From UBA5499 sp002426275 (GTDB taxonomy: Bacteria > Bacillota > DTU084), in contig CALASN010000182.1 of the NCBI GenBank assembly GCA_937888735.1, positions 1-34,984 on the forward strand: 34,984 bases of DNA, given 5' to 3'. Position numbers and translations under genes: made by a program. Each line of letters starts with the position of its first letter. The first letter of the stretch is position 1. This document shows positions 22,698 to 30,551 of this stretch, piece after piece. The notes beneath the pieces are model-generated. The model was not told the DNA's origin and did not search any database. It saw only the letters and a program-made list of their open reading frames with translations.

Positions 22698-23602
22698 TCC
22701 AAGCCCAATTCCTCAGCCATAGCCATCAGTTTCCGCAAGCGGTGATTGACGCCGCTTTTGCTCAAAGGAGGCCGCATGGTCTCTCCCAGCTCCCGCAGAC
22801 TGGCCTCGGGCACGGCTATCCTCAACTTGGCCAAAGCCAAAAGCGAAGGCGGCAGCTTCACGCCTGAAGCCAACAGCCGCGTGCAAGCCTGCGCTTGCCT
22901 CAGTCCCGCGTCTATGGTTTTAGAGAGATTCGCCGTCTCGCAATTGACCAGCCGATTGGCCTGATTGCGCACTCCCCGCACCAGCCTGGCGTTTTCCATG
23001 GCAAGCGCCGCGCCGTGAGCGCCGGTGAGGACTAAAAACTTGCTGATCTGGGCCGCATCTTTCATATAGACCAGGAAAACATCTTTGCGCCTGCCGCACT
23101 TGGCCCGCACGCCGAGCCTCGCCAAAAGCTCACGGATATCAGCCGCGAACTTCTCTCCCTGGCAGACAAATTCCAAATGATAGCTTCGCTCGGGATCGCA
23201 AAGGGAGCCTTTGCCTAAAAAAACTCCCCGCAGGTAAGAGACGGCGCAGCAGCGCTTCTGCACAAGCTGCCCGGCAATGCCATCTTCCTCTCCCCAAAAG
23301 CCCAATTCGCTCAAAAGCGCTTTATCTCTGGGAGTAGCGAAACGAAGCAGATATTCATGTCCCCGTCTGAGCTTAGTCTGAGGCGCTGCCAAAACCTCAG
23401 GCCGGACCTGATAAAGCTCTCTCAACAGGCTAATGGCCTTCCTGGCGACGGACGCCCAATACGTTTCCAGGATTAAAGCCATCCCTCCCGCCCCTTTCAG
23501 CTCTACCATGCCCGCAGCCTTCAAAAGCCCGGCCAACTCCGCCTTCTGGCAGCATGCCTTCCGAGGAAAAACCCGGGCTAATTCAGCGCGCAAATCCAAC
23601 AA
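22694..23602 (-). CDS. whiA: WhiA, DNA-binding developmental/cell-division regulator
   Basis: 302 residues, typical for WhiA. The N-terminal degenerate LAGLIDADG homing-endonuclease-like domain spans about 1-190 (AELAGLLKAAGMVEL, SYLRGVFLGKGSLCDPERSY, HLEFVCQ) and the C-terminal helix-turn-helix about 225-300 (SLRELGETMRPPLSKSGVNH, RLRKLMAMAEEL). It is required for sporulation septation in actinomycetes and influences division in Bacillus. It usually follows yvcJ-yvcK; here it follows a Gx-type membrane-protein gene, overlapping it by 20 bases, and those partners are absent. The ATG 23602 has GAGAGGAGG-type sequence upstream. Confidence 0.92.
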   Translation of the reverse strand: MLDLRAELARVFPRKACCQKAELAGLLKAAGMVELKGAGGMALILETYWASVARKAISLLRELYQVRPEVLAAPQTKLRRGHEYLLRFATPRDKALLSELGFWGEEDGIAGQLVQKRCCAVSYLRGVFLGKGSLCDPERSYHLEFVCQGEKFAADIRELLARLGVRAKCGRRKDVFLVYMKDAAQISKFLVLTGAHGAALAMENARLVRGVRNQANRLVNCETANLSKTIDAGLRQAQACTRLLASGVKLPPSLLALAKLRIAVPEASLRELGETMRPPLSKSGVNHRLRKLMAMAEELGLD

Positions 23603-24110
23603 ATTCTATCCTCCTCTCCAGGCGGCAAAGCCAATAAGCTAGGTAGCCCACCACAAGGCCCGTGGGAATAGCTGCGCCTGCCGACAGCAGAGCATAAGCG
23701 GAAAGGCCCCGCAAGCCGGCAAGCAAACTGTAGGCCAAAAGCTGAGCCAGATTATGGCTCATGGCGCCGGCTATGCTGAGGCCCAAAAATCCGAACCTAG
23801 GCCTGGGCAGCCGCCAAAGAGCGGCCATCACCAGAAAGCTTGCCGCCGCGCCGGCCAAACTCAGCCAAAAGGCCGTGGCGCCGAATGTCCCGGCGAGCAG
23901 CGAGCCTAAAAGCACCCGCAGCAGAGAAACGGTGAGCGCAGGACCGGAGCCCGCCAATGCCAAGACCGCAAGAGTCACGATATTGGCAAGGCCAAGGCGC
24001 ACCCCAGGCAGGGGAAGCGGCGGTAAGAAAGCTTCCACCAAATGGAGAACCAGCGCTAAGGCGAGAAAAAACGACATCTTAGTTATTTTTCTAGTAGGTA
24101 AGGGCATCAT
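23583..24110 (-). CDS. Gx-type transporter family / heptaprenyl diphosphate synthase component I-like membrane protein
   Basis: 175 residues, about five transmembrane segments, with the family's motifs HLVEAFLPPLPLPGVRLGLA near residue 25 and ISIAGAMSHN-like sequence (SIAGAMSHNLAQLLAYSLL) after the middle. Pfam calls the family heptaprenyl diphosphate synthase component I, but it resembles ECF-type substrate-binding (S) components; the true function is uncertain. Start is ATG 24110 or 24107, both behind AAAGGG. It overlaps the NusG-II gene by 20 bases and whiA by 20 bases, a tight operon. In many Clostridia the NusG-II/Gx pair accompanies FMN-binding (Rnf/NqrC-like) proteins; none is visible here. 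Confidence 0.85.
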   Translation of the reverse strand: MMPLPTRKITKMSFFLALALVLHLVEAFLPPLPLPGVRLGLANIVTLAVLALAGSGPALTVSLLRVLLGSLLAGTFGATAFWLSLAGAAASFLVMAALWRLPRPRFGFLGLSIAGAMSHNLAQLLAYSLLAGLRGLSAYALLSAGAAIPTGLVVGYLAYWLCRLERRIEFVGFAR

Positions 24111-24480
24111 AATTCCCTTTCCCCATGATTTTAATCGTGACCAGATTCGGCGCGCAGATGAGCAGCTGCCCAGCTTTAGTTATTCTGCCGCCGTGGACGC
24201 AGATTTTATCCGGGCAGGGCGAGGAGACGACTTCCGCAGCTCCGCCGCCCACGGAGACGATGGTGTTCCCCAACGGCCCGCCGACTGCGATCCGCCTTTC
24301 CGGTCCCTGCAAAGGAAACCGCCAGCTTCCTTCCTGCCCGTAAATCACCGCAGTCTGGCCGGAGTCCCGGCCGGTCATCCAGCCGACACAGAGACACAAA
24401 ACCAAAAACGCCAGCAGCGCCAAATCCGCTTTGGTATAAAAATCTCGCCGGGGGACACAATTGATCTGAGTATCTCGCAA
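24091..24480 (-). CDS. NusG-domain-II membrane-anchored protein
   Basis: 129 residues from a TTG at 24480, chosen because GGAGG lies nine bases upstream; an ATG at 24516 would swallow that site. One transmembrane helix (about 17-37: LALLAFLVLCLCVGWMTG) is followed by an extracytoplasmic beta-rich domain with GGAAEVVSSPCPDKICVHGG, the CxxxxC pair typical of these proteins, and a C-terminal CAPNLVTIKI strand. Function is unknown in general; the family co-occurs with the Gx-type gene that overlaps its 3' end. The start lies only five bases from the start of the divergent DMT gene. Confidence 0.85.
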   Translation of the reverse strand: MRDTQINCVPRRDFYTKADLALLAFLVLCLCVGWMTGRDSGQTAVIYGQEGSWRFPLQGPERRIAVGGPLGNTIVSVGGGAAEVVSSPCPDKICVHGGRITKAGQLLICAPNLVTIKIMGKGNYDALTY

Positions 24481-24485
24481 AGGAT

Positions 24486-24938
24486 GTGAGCCTCCTGGTT
24501 GCCAATTGGCTTTCAATCATTCTCGCCGCAATCGCCGGCATCACAATGGCAGTTCAAGGCACCCTTAATTCTCTCTTGAGCAAAACAGTCGGCCTTTTGG
24601 AGACCACCTTCTGGGTACAGCTGATAGGGGCGATTGCCGCGGCACTGCTTCTGTTCGTCTTCCGCCTGGGAGAGGGCAACCTGCTGCAGCTGGGAAGAGC
24701 TCCCTGGTATTCCCTGTTGGGAGGACTGCTGGGCGTGGCCATCACCTTTTTCGTGGCTGGCAGCATTGCCAAGGTGGGAGCGACAACCGCCACCACGGCC
24801 ATCATCGTGGGGCAAGTGGCCACTGCCGGCCTTTTGGATCACTTTGGCCTCTTGGGCCTGAAAAGCTGCCCTTTCACGCTTCTGGATGCGGTGGGAATCG
24901 TTTTGCTTGCCATCGGCGCCAGGCTGCTGCTCCATTGA
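24486..24938 (+). CDS. DMT-superfamily transporter, DUF606/YdcZ type
   Basis: 150 residues with five hydrophobic segments, beginning ANWLSIILAAIAGITMAVQ and containing GTLNSLLSKTVG, the conserved start of the YdcZ family, plus GGLLGVAITFFVAGSIAKVG and LDAVGIVLLAIGARLLLH at the end. Such half-size proteins pair to form inner-membrane exporters; the substrate is unknown. GTG 24486 is the only sensible start, but AAAGGA lies just one base before it, so initiation may be weak or unusual. It is divergent from the NusG-II gene with overlapping 5' regions. Nothing is seen in 24939-25018. Confidence 0.85.
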   Translation: MSLLVANWLSIILAAIAGITMAVQGTLNSLLSKTVGLLETTFWVQLIGAIAAALLLFVFRLGEGNLLQLGRAPWYSLLGGLLGVAITFFVAGSIAKVGATTATTAIIVGQVATAGLLDHFGLLGLKSCPFTLLDAVGIVLLAIGARLLLH

Positions 24939-25018
24939 GGCCAGTATAACATAGCCGCCTGGGCAAATAAAGGAGTTGCCGCCGATTTGTCGAACCTTTG
25001 TCTGAGAGGTGGCAAACT

Positions 25019-25666
25019 GTGACGGACAATTTCTATTTAGACTCCCATAAGCTCCGGGAAGCTCTCCGGGAAGCAAAACAATGTCCCATCTGCCAGATCG
25101 TGGAAGACGCGCTGCGCTGGCATCTGGAAAGCTTCGTTACAGAACACGTCAACGACGTAAAAATCAGAGCCCTGTGGCGGGAGGCGGGCGGACTGTGCCC
25201 CCAACATACCAGCTTGCTGGAGAAAATCGGCCCTCCCTTGCCCCGGGCGATTCTCTATCTGGACCTGATAGGAAGCCTCACTCCTCCCGAAAGAAGGCGG
25301 CAGAGAAAAGCGCGGTCCTGCCCCATCTGCCAGCAGGTATCCCAGATTGAAGCAGGATACCTGGGACTTTTGGCAGAAGGGCTCGCCCGAGGCGCCTTTC
25401 AAGAGCTGCTCGCGGAAAGCGAGGCCTTTTGTCTGCCCCACTGGAAAAAATTCCTGGCTTTAAGCAAACCCGGTCCAGCCCAGATTGTTCAGCAGGCGCA
25501 GCTAAAGAAAATAGCGAGCTTAACAGGCGACTTAGCGGAATTCATCCGCAAGAACGACTGGCGTTACCAAGACGAGACCGTTCTGCCTCAAGAGGGAGAA
25601 AGCCCGCGCCTGGGCGCTCGTTTTTTAGCCGGCTCCCTGTGGCTGGGAACGCAAGGAGAAAAATAA
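25019..25666 (+). CDS. DUF6062-like protein with two CxxC...CxxH modules
   Basis: 215 residues from GTG 25019 (GAGAGGTGG upstream; a TTG at 24998 is less likely). It is soluble and helical with no signal peptide. Two similar modules are visible: Cys22, Cys25 ... Cys60, His63 (CPIC, CPQH) and Cys101, Cys104 ... Cys138, His141 (CPIC, CLPH), nearly equal in spacing, suggesting an internal duplication and metal (zinc or Fe-S) binding. The ~50-residue tail is charged. Function is unknown; I place it in DUF6062 from its pattern, not from a search. It ends one base before the flavoprotein gene and is probably cotranscribed with it. Confidence 0.75.
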   Translation: MTDNFYLDSHKLREALREAKQCPICQIVEDALRWHLESFVTEHVNDVKIRALWREAGGLCPQHTSLLEKIGPPLPRAILYLDLIGSLTPPERRRQRKARSCPICQQVSQIEAGYLGLLAEGLARGAFQELLAESEAFCLPHWKKFLALSKPGPAQIVQQAQLKKIASLTGDLAEFIRKNDWRYQDETVLPQEGESPRLGARFLAGSLWLGTQGEK

Positions 25667-25667
25667 A

Positions 25668-26777
25668 ATGTACGATGTGATCGTCACAGGCGGCGGTCCG
25701 GCAGGCAGCCAGGCCGCGCGCCTGTTGGCTCAAGAAGGCTTTCAAGTGCTGATGTTGGAGAAAGGCGCGCCCGGAAGGAGCAAATGCTGTGCCGGGGCCG
25801 TGAGCGGCAGAGCCCTGCAATTCCTGCGCGGAATCCAACTGCCGGCTTGCGTCGATTTACATACCGTGCGTCTCGCCTATAAGGGCGAGGAGCTAACCTA
25901 CACTTCCCCGGATCCCATCGCCAAGTTCGTGGTGCGCGGCAAGCTGGATGAAATCCTGCGCGAGGCCGCGGAAAAAGCCGGCGCTGAAATTCGTTACCAC
26001 ACCCCGGCCGCAGACATTCGCCCGCTGGGAGACAAAGTCGAGGTGGAAACGTCTGCCGGCAAACTCCAAGCCCGCTATTTGATCGGCGCCGACGGGGCCA
26101 CAGGCATCAGCCGCCGCCTTGGCGCAAACAGGCCGCAGCGCATGGCCATTGGCCTGGAAGGGGAGATCTTCCTGCCTGCGGCCAGGGAAAAATATCAGCA
26201 GACGGCTTTAATCGATCCCAGCGGGGTACCGTACGGTTACTGCTGGCTTTTCCCCAAAGCGGATCGCCTCTCTGTGGGAATCGTGAGCTTCAGCAGCAAG
26301 CCGGCGCCCCTGAAGAAGCATTTTCAGCGTTTCTTACAAACCTATGGCCTGCCGCAGCCGGAAACACTAGCCCACCCGCTCCCTGCGTTGGCGCCCGGGA
26401 AACTGGTGATCGGCGGCTGCCTTTTGGCCGGCGATGCCGCGGCGCTTGTGGATAGGTTCTCCGGCGAAGGGATCGCCTATGCCCTTCAAAGCGGGACGCT
26501 GGCCGCAGAGACAATCGGCTCTGCCCTGAAGGCAGGCGGAGACATAGCGAGCTATCAGCCGCTAGTGGAGAGACAAATCTATTCCCAGCTCAAAATCACC
26601 TCTAAGCTGCAGAAAGCATTCTGGTTCTGGCCACAGCTCTCCCACGCTGTGCTGAAAGGCCGCACATCCCTCTTGGGACAATATTTTGACACTGTGGCGG
26701 GAAAGCAATCTTATGAAGACCTCGGCAAGGAACTCAAGCGGGAATTTGCGCCCGGCCGCCGGTTAAAACGTGAATGA
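25668..26777 (+). CDS. Geranylgeranyl-reductase-family FAD-dependent oxidoreductase
   Basis: 369 residues. FAD-binding is clear from YDVIVTGGGPAGSQAARLLA at the N-terminus, the E-K of VLMLEKGAPG, ARYLIGADGATGISRRLGA (the DG motif) and LLAGDAAALVDRFSGEGIAYAL, the third FAD contact. The family saturates polyprenyl chains (menaquinone or lipid-linked isoprenoids) and is common in archaea and anaerobes; the substrate here is unknown. KCCAGAVSGR corresponds to the family's CxG active-site region. The C-terminal helical part is short. AAGGAG precedes the ATG. The 3' end overlaps the convergent SCIFF maturase gene by 44 bases. Confidence 0.88.
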   Translation: MYDVIVTGGGPAGSQAARLLAQEGFQVLMLEKGAPGRSKCCAGAVSGRALQFLRGIQLPACVDLHTVRLAYKGEELTYTSPDPIAKFVVRGKLDEILREAAEKAGAEIRYHTPAADIRPLGDKVEVETSAGKLQARYLIGADGATGISRRLGANRPQRMAIGLEGEIFLPAAREKYQQTALIDPSGVPYGYCWLFPKADRLSVGIVSFSSKPAPLKKHFQRFLQTYGLPQPETLAHPLPALAPGKLVIGGCLLAGDAAALVDRFSGEGIAYALQSGTLAAETIGSALKAGGDIASYQPLVERQIYSQLKITSKLQKAFWFWPQLSHAVLKGRTSLLGQYFDTVAGKQSYEDLGKELKREFAPGRRLKRE

Positions 26778-28095
26778 CGATGGCGCATTCAAGCCGCTTC
26801 TTCTCAATCCTGCAGCCCAATTGATCCGGCAGCAGAAGATCTCCGTTCTTCGCTAACGCATTGGCATGACAGCCGCCGCTGCAATACAGCTGTGCCCAGC
26901 AGAGGCGGCATTTTTCTTTCTTCAGGATATGAGCCGCCCTAAACTTTTCGCTCATCTCAGGCCTTTCGACGCCGCTGAAAACAGTGCCCACCCGGTAGGC
27001 GCTCTGGCCGACGAACTGATGGCAAGGATACAGATCGCCTTTGGGGCTCACAGCCAAATAAGCATGTCCAGCGCCGCAGCCCAAAAGCCGTTTGGCAAGA
27101 CACGGCCCTTTGGCCAGATCGAAATTGAAATGGAAAAAAGAAAACGGCCGGTCTTCCCTTCGGCGCTGCAGATAATAGGAGGCGAGGCGCTCATACTCTC
27201 GCTCAATCAGCGGCAGCTCCTCTTCCCGCAGCCGATAGTCCTGGTCCGTCACCACAGGCTCCAGCGAGATGTTGGCAAAGCCGGCTTCCGCCAGGTACTT
27301 TACGTCCTGCGTAAAATCCAGATTGTAGCCGGTGTAAGTGCCGCGCACCCACCAGTTATCGTCTGTCTTGCGCGCCACCGCCTCTTTCAGCTTCGCTAAA
27401 ACCGCTCTGTGGCTGCCGCCGCCGCCGGCTGTGGGCCGCATCCGATCGTGAATTTCGGGCCTGCCGTCGATGCTCAAAATCAGGCCCAACTGCTCCCTGT
27501 TGATGAAGTCCATTTTTTCGCTGTCCAAGAGGAGACCATTGGTGGTGAGGGTGAACTTAATCTTCTTCCCCAATTTGGCGGCGTTCTCCCTGCCGTAGAC
27601 TGTCAGCTCCTTGACCAGCTCCCAGTTGAGCAGCGGCTCGCCGCCGAAAAAGTCCACTTCACAGTTTTTCCGAGGGCCGCTGAGCTGCAGCAAGAGATCC
27701 AAGGCGGCCTTGCCCACCCGACCGCTCATCAGCCCCCGCTCGCCGCCGAAAGCGCCTTTGCCCGCAAAGCAATAACGGCAGCGCAGATTGCAATCATGGG
27801 CTACGTTCAAGCACAAGGATTTGACGTACATGGGTCCTGTCTCCAGCTTGCTGGCAAACAAAGCCGCCTGCTGGGCAAAACGCGCCTCGGCCGCTCTTGC
27901 CTCTTCGCAGATGGCGGCGAGCTCCGCCAGAGCTTCGCCGCTGCTTTCAGATGACAGATCTTCTCCCGCCAGAAGCCGCCAGCAGGTGTCGTCCAGCTGC
28001 CAAATGGCGCCGGTTGAGCCGTGCACTAAAATTTTAGTTCCAAATAAAGAATAACGGTGGAATGATCCACCGTTGAGAAAAGAGATCTCGTCCAT
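26734..28095 (-). CDS. scfB: SCIFF peptide radical-SAM maturase (thioether cross-link forming)
   Basis: 453 residues from ATG 28095. An N-terminal peptide-recognition region (YSLFGTKILVHGSTGAIWQL) leads into the radical-SAM core with CNLRCRYCFAGKGAFGG (CxxxCxxC near residue 100), then FFGGEPLLNW, TLTTNGLLL and ILSIDGRPEIHDRMRP. A SPASM domain follows with auxiliary-cluster cysteines in LGCGAGHAYLAVSPKGDLYP, CHQF, CRLCWAQLYCSGGCHANA and LGCRIEKK. It installs Cys-to-backbone thioether links in the SCIFF precursor. It begins two bases after the precursor's stop with only a weak ribosome site, so it is probably translationally coupled. Confidence 0.95.
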   Translation of the reverse strand: MDEISFLNGGSFHRYSLFGTKILVHGSTGAIWQLDDTCWRLLAGEDLSSESSGEALAELAAICEEARAAEARFAQQAALFASKLETGPMYVKSLCLNVAHDCNLRCRYCFAGKGAFGGERGLMSGRVGKAALDLLLQLSGPRKNCEVDFFGGEPLLNWELVKELTVYGRENAAKLGKKIKFTLTTNGLLLDSEKMDFINREQLGLILSIDGRPEIHDRMRPTAGGGGSHRAVLAKLKEAVARKTDDNWWVRGTYTGYNLDFTQDVKYLAEAGFANISLEPVVTDQDYRLREEELPLIEREYERLASYYLQRRREDRPFSFFHFNFDLAKGPCLAKRLLGCGAGHAYLAVSPKGDLYPCHQFVGQSAYRVGTVFSGVERPEMSEKFRAAHILKKEKCRLCWAQLYCSGGCHANALAKNGDLLLPDQLGCRIEKKRLECAIVIHVLTGGRAQIPA

Positions 28096-28097
28096 TA

Positions 28098-28241
28098 TTA
28101 TTGCTCTTTCTGACAATTTTGATTGCCTACGGTGCAGGAAGTCTTGCAAGCTGACTGGCAGGAAGCCTGACACTCGCCGCAGCCGATTTGCTTGCCGTTG
28201 CCCAAAATCGTTCCCGCGTCAATTCTCTTTATATGTTTCAC
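28098..28241 (-). CDS. scfA: SCIFF precursor peptide (six cysteines in forty-five)
   Basis: 47 residues from GTG 28241, behind AAAAGGGGG. The N-terminus MKHIKRID is the conserved leader; the core CGECQASCQSACKTSCTVGN plus NC holds the six cysteines (21, 24, 28, 32, 36, 43) in the invariant SCIFF spacing. The leader segment between residues 8 and 20 is short and unlike the usual LNTKTLKKA stretch. SCIFF is a ribosomal peptide modified by the adjacent radical-SAM enzyme; its biological role is unresolved. It is followed by the maturase two bases after its stop and has its own promoter. Confidence 0.95.
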   Translation of the reverse strand: MKHIKRIDAGTILGNGKQIGCGECQASCQSACKTSCTVGNQNCQKEQ

Positions 28242-28264
28242 TATTCCCAACCCCCTTTTCCCAC

Positions 28265-28293
28265 ATTATAGCATACCGCGGCCGAAGATTAAA
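28265..28293 (-). promoter_or_regulatory. Promoter of the SCIFF operon
   Basis: Minus strand TATAAT (28270-28265) with an extended-10 TGC immediately upstream, and a weak -35 TTTAAT (28293-28288) at a 17-base spacing. The start point is predicted about 18 bases before the GTG start of the precursor. It lies in the short gap after gerC. Confidence 0.65.
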
Positions 28294-28299
28294 GAGCTG

Positions 28300-29466
28300 T
28301 TACCTAGCGGTGAGGTGCTCTATGGCAACGCCGCTTCTGCGGATTCTCCCCGCGACTTTCACTTTAATCGGCACCCGGCTAAACTGGCGCCGCCAGTCCA
28401 TCGCCTTCCATTGCTCAGCGGAGACGGTTCCTCGCACAAGCTCTCCAAAGCCGATAAAGTCGCTGCCCAAATTCTGGGCAATCGCGATGGTGTCGGTTAT
28501 TTCTTTTTTGATCTCTTGCGCCAAAAGGCCGCCCACTTTCAGAAAGAAAGCTTCATCCACCTTCTGACCCGGTCCGAAGACTTCCAATATTTCTCCGCTG
28601 GCAGATACCTCCACGGAAATGCTGACCTTGTTTCCGCTAACGCGCGGCTTGATTTCAGCGGTCACGCCATGAACGTCCACAGAGACGCGTCTTCCCTCGT
28701 TGGGCACAACCACCGCCATGGGATCCCGGAACTCCTCTTTGAGCCACAAATAGCCCCGGGTCTGCTGGGTGGAAAGCCAGCCGCACAGGTTGCCGCCGCG
28801 AAATACCCCCGCGCCATTCAGCTGCAGCGTTTCATTTTTCTTTTCATCGCCTTTGACGTCTAATTTGGCTTTTTCCAGACGCGGCAGCAGCGCGTCGCGT
28901 CCCGGAGTTGTGAAGAGAATCATCATTTGCGGAATATCCACATTGGGCGCCAGCCCCACGTCAGCCGTCCGCTCCGCCAAGCCTTCCAAATAAGAGCCGG
29001 ACAGTCTCTCCTGGGGAGGCTTGATCTTCATCAGCTCATAGGCCTGCCCTTTAACCAAAAAGGCCTCCGTGCCAACGCTGATCTCCCGGTCTCGGGTGAG
29101 CCAGTCCAAATATTCCGGCATTCCGTGCCTGGCAAACTCCTCGCCGATCATGACTGCCTGCAGATGGCTGAAAATTCCTCTCCGTCCGTGCTTTCTGGTG
29201 AAATAATTATGAAAAGCCTCGTACAGATTGCGGCCGCGGACCGTGACCAGATAATACAGTTCTCCGCCGGCAGAGGAGCCTTGTCTTTGCGATGAGGTCA
29301 ACTGATCCGTGTTGATCACCTGAAAGCTGAGCAAAACTTTGTTCCCTGGGACTCGATCTACGCCCATGACTGTGATGAATTTCAGTTCCTCTATTTCCCG
29401 CCTGTCCCAGCAGCCGCTCAGCAGAAGCGCGCAAAACAATAACGGCAAAAGCGGCGCTTTTTTCAT
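28300..29466 (-). CDS. gerC: Ger(x)C-family spore germination lipoprotein
   Basis: 388 residues. The signal peptide and lipobox LLLSGC place the lipidated Cys at position 19, followed by the family hallmark WDRREIEELKFITVMGVDR. The N-terminal domain shows FSHLQAVMIGEEFARHG and the C-terminal half ends in the three-layered GerC core (VSISVEVSASGEILEV, VPIKVKVAGRI). It is the lipoprotein subunit of the inner-spore-membrane germinant receptor. It overlaps gerB by four bases and is last in the gerA-gerB-gerC operon. I did not find a convincing terminator after it. Confidence 0.95.
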   Translation of the reverse strand: MKKAPLLPLLFCALLLSGCWDRREIEELKFITVMGVDRVPGNKVLLSFQVINTDQLTSSQRQGSSAGGELYYLVTVRGRNLYEAFHNYFTRKHGRRGIFSHLQAVMIGEEFARHGMPEYLDWLTRDREISVGTEAFLVKGQAYELMKIKPPQERLSGSYLEGLAERTADVGLAPNVDIPQMMILFTTPGRDALLPRLEKAKLDVKGDEKKNETLQLNGAGVFRGGNLCGWLSTQQTRGYLWLKEEFRDPMAVVVPNEGRRVSVDVHGVTAEIKPRVSGNKVSISVEVSASGEILEVFGPGQKVDEAFFLKVGGLLAQEIKKEITDTIAIAQNLGSDFIGFGELVRGTVSAEQWKAMDWRRQFSRVPIKVKVAGRIRRSGVAIEHLTAR

Positions 29467-30551
29467 TTTCGCTCACCCCGCTTCTTGAAAGTAAACGGCA
29501 GCAAGACCAGAGGCAAACCGAACCCCAAAAACAAACCCAAATATTTGCCGAAGGCCAAAACGTATTGAAACACAGTCAGCATATCCTCTGGGATCAAAGC
29601 CAAAGGAAAGGAGAGCGAAAGCAGTATTCCCACAATGAGCTTAGCGTTATCTTTGTCGAAAACTGCGGCCAGGAGTTTAGCAGTCAAAAATACCAACAGG
29701 CTGGTCTTGACATAGACAGATAAATACCATACGGCCATGAAAAACGGCTCAAAGCGATGGATGAATCTGCCAAAAGCCACATTTCTGGCCAGCATCAAGA
29801 CGGGGAAGGGCACAGAGGCCGTCCAGACCGCGCCGAATGAACCCACAGCCATCAGGGTGACGCTGGTGAAAATCAGGCCGACTAATGCCGAAGCCACGAT
29901 AACGCTCTTCCAGGTCCCCTTTTTCCCCTGAAGCGCGGGAACTAAAGCTAAAACGATTACCCCTTCGCCAAAATAATGAGTGACAGCCTCGGCTCCTCTG
30001 AAAATCGGCCAAAAGCCGGCGCCCAGCAAAGGTTTAAGCCTTTGCAGGCTCAGCAGCGGCAAGGACCCGACGACGACCGTTAAAAAGATGATCAGCAGCG
30101 GGAAAAAAAACGCCTGGGCTGAGCGGGCGATGGCTTCCAGGCCAAAGGAAGCCAGCAAAAACACATTGAGGCTGAAAACAAGCAGCAGGACGCTGAGGGG
30201 GGTGTAGGGCATCATGCCCACGACTGTAGCCGAGCCGAAAATCCTCAGCAGCCAGGGCACGTAAGCGAAGAGCCCCACGGCGAAAACCAGGCACACGGCT
30301 TTACCCCAAAACTTTCCCAACAAAGCCTCAAGGGCGACCGGCAAGGGACCCGGAGGCAGCCTCAACGCCACCAAAGTGGCAATGGCGAGGACCAGAAAGC
30401 CTAAAACGGAGCCTAAGCCGGCGGAGAGCCAGCTCGCTTCCTGGGCGATTTTGGTCAGCACTCTGGGCAAAGTCAGCTGGATGGTGGCGGGAATGGTGTA
30501 CAGCAAAAGCAGCGTCAACTGGCCTTGATCTATTTTTTCCAGAACCTTCAT
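29463..30551 (-). CDS. gerB: GerB-family endospore germination permease
   Basis: 362 residues with about ten transmembrane segments, APC-superfamily fold. It starts IDQGQLTLLLLYTIPATIQL as family members do, and includes SWLSAGLGSVLGFLVLAIA, LLGAGFWPIFRGA and FGAVWTASVPFPVLMLARNV. It is the putative germinant-binding integral subunit of the Ger receptor. Overlaps with gerA and gerC are four bases each (ATGA), indicating coupled translation. Which germinant it recognises cannot be read. Confidence 0.94.
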   Translation of the reverse strand: MKVLEKIDQGQLTLLLLYTIPATIQLTLPRVLTKIAQEASWLSAGLGSVLGFLVLAIATLVALRLPPGPLPVALEALLGKFWGKAVCLVFAVGLFAYVPWLLRIFGSATVVGMMPYTPLSVLLLVFSLNVFLLASFGLEAIARSAQAFFFPLLIIFLTVVVGSLPLLSLQRLKPLLGAGFWPIFRGAEAVTHYFGEGVIVLALVPALQGKKGTWKSVIVASALVGLIFTSVTLMAVGSFGAVWTASVPFPVLMLARNVAFGRFIHRFEPFFMAVWYLSVYVKTSLLVFLTAKLLAAVFDKDNAKLIVGILLSLSFPLALIPEDMLTVFQYVLAFGKYLGLFLGFGLPLVLLPFTFKKRGERK

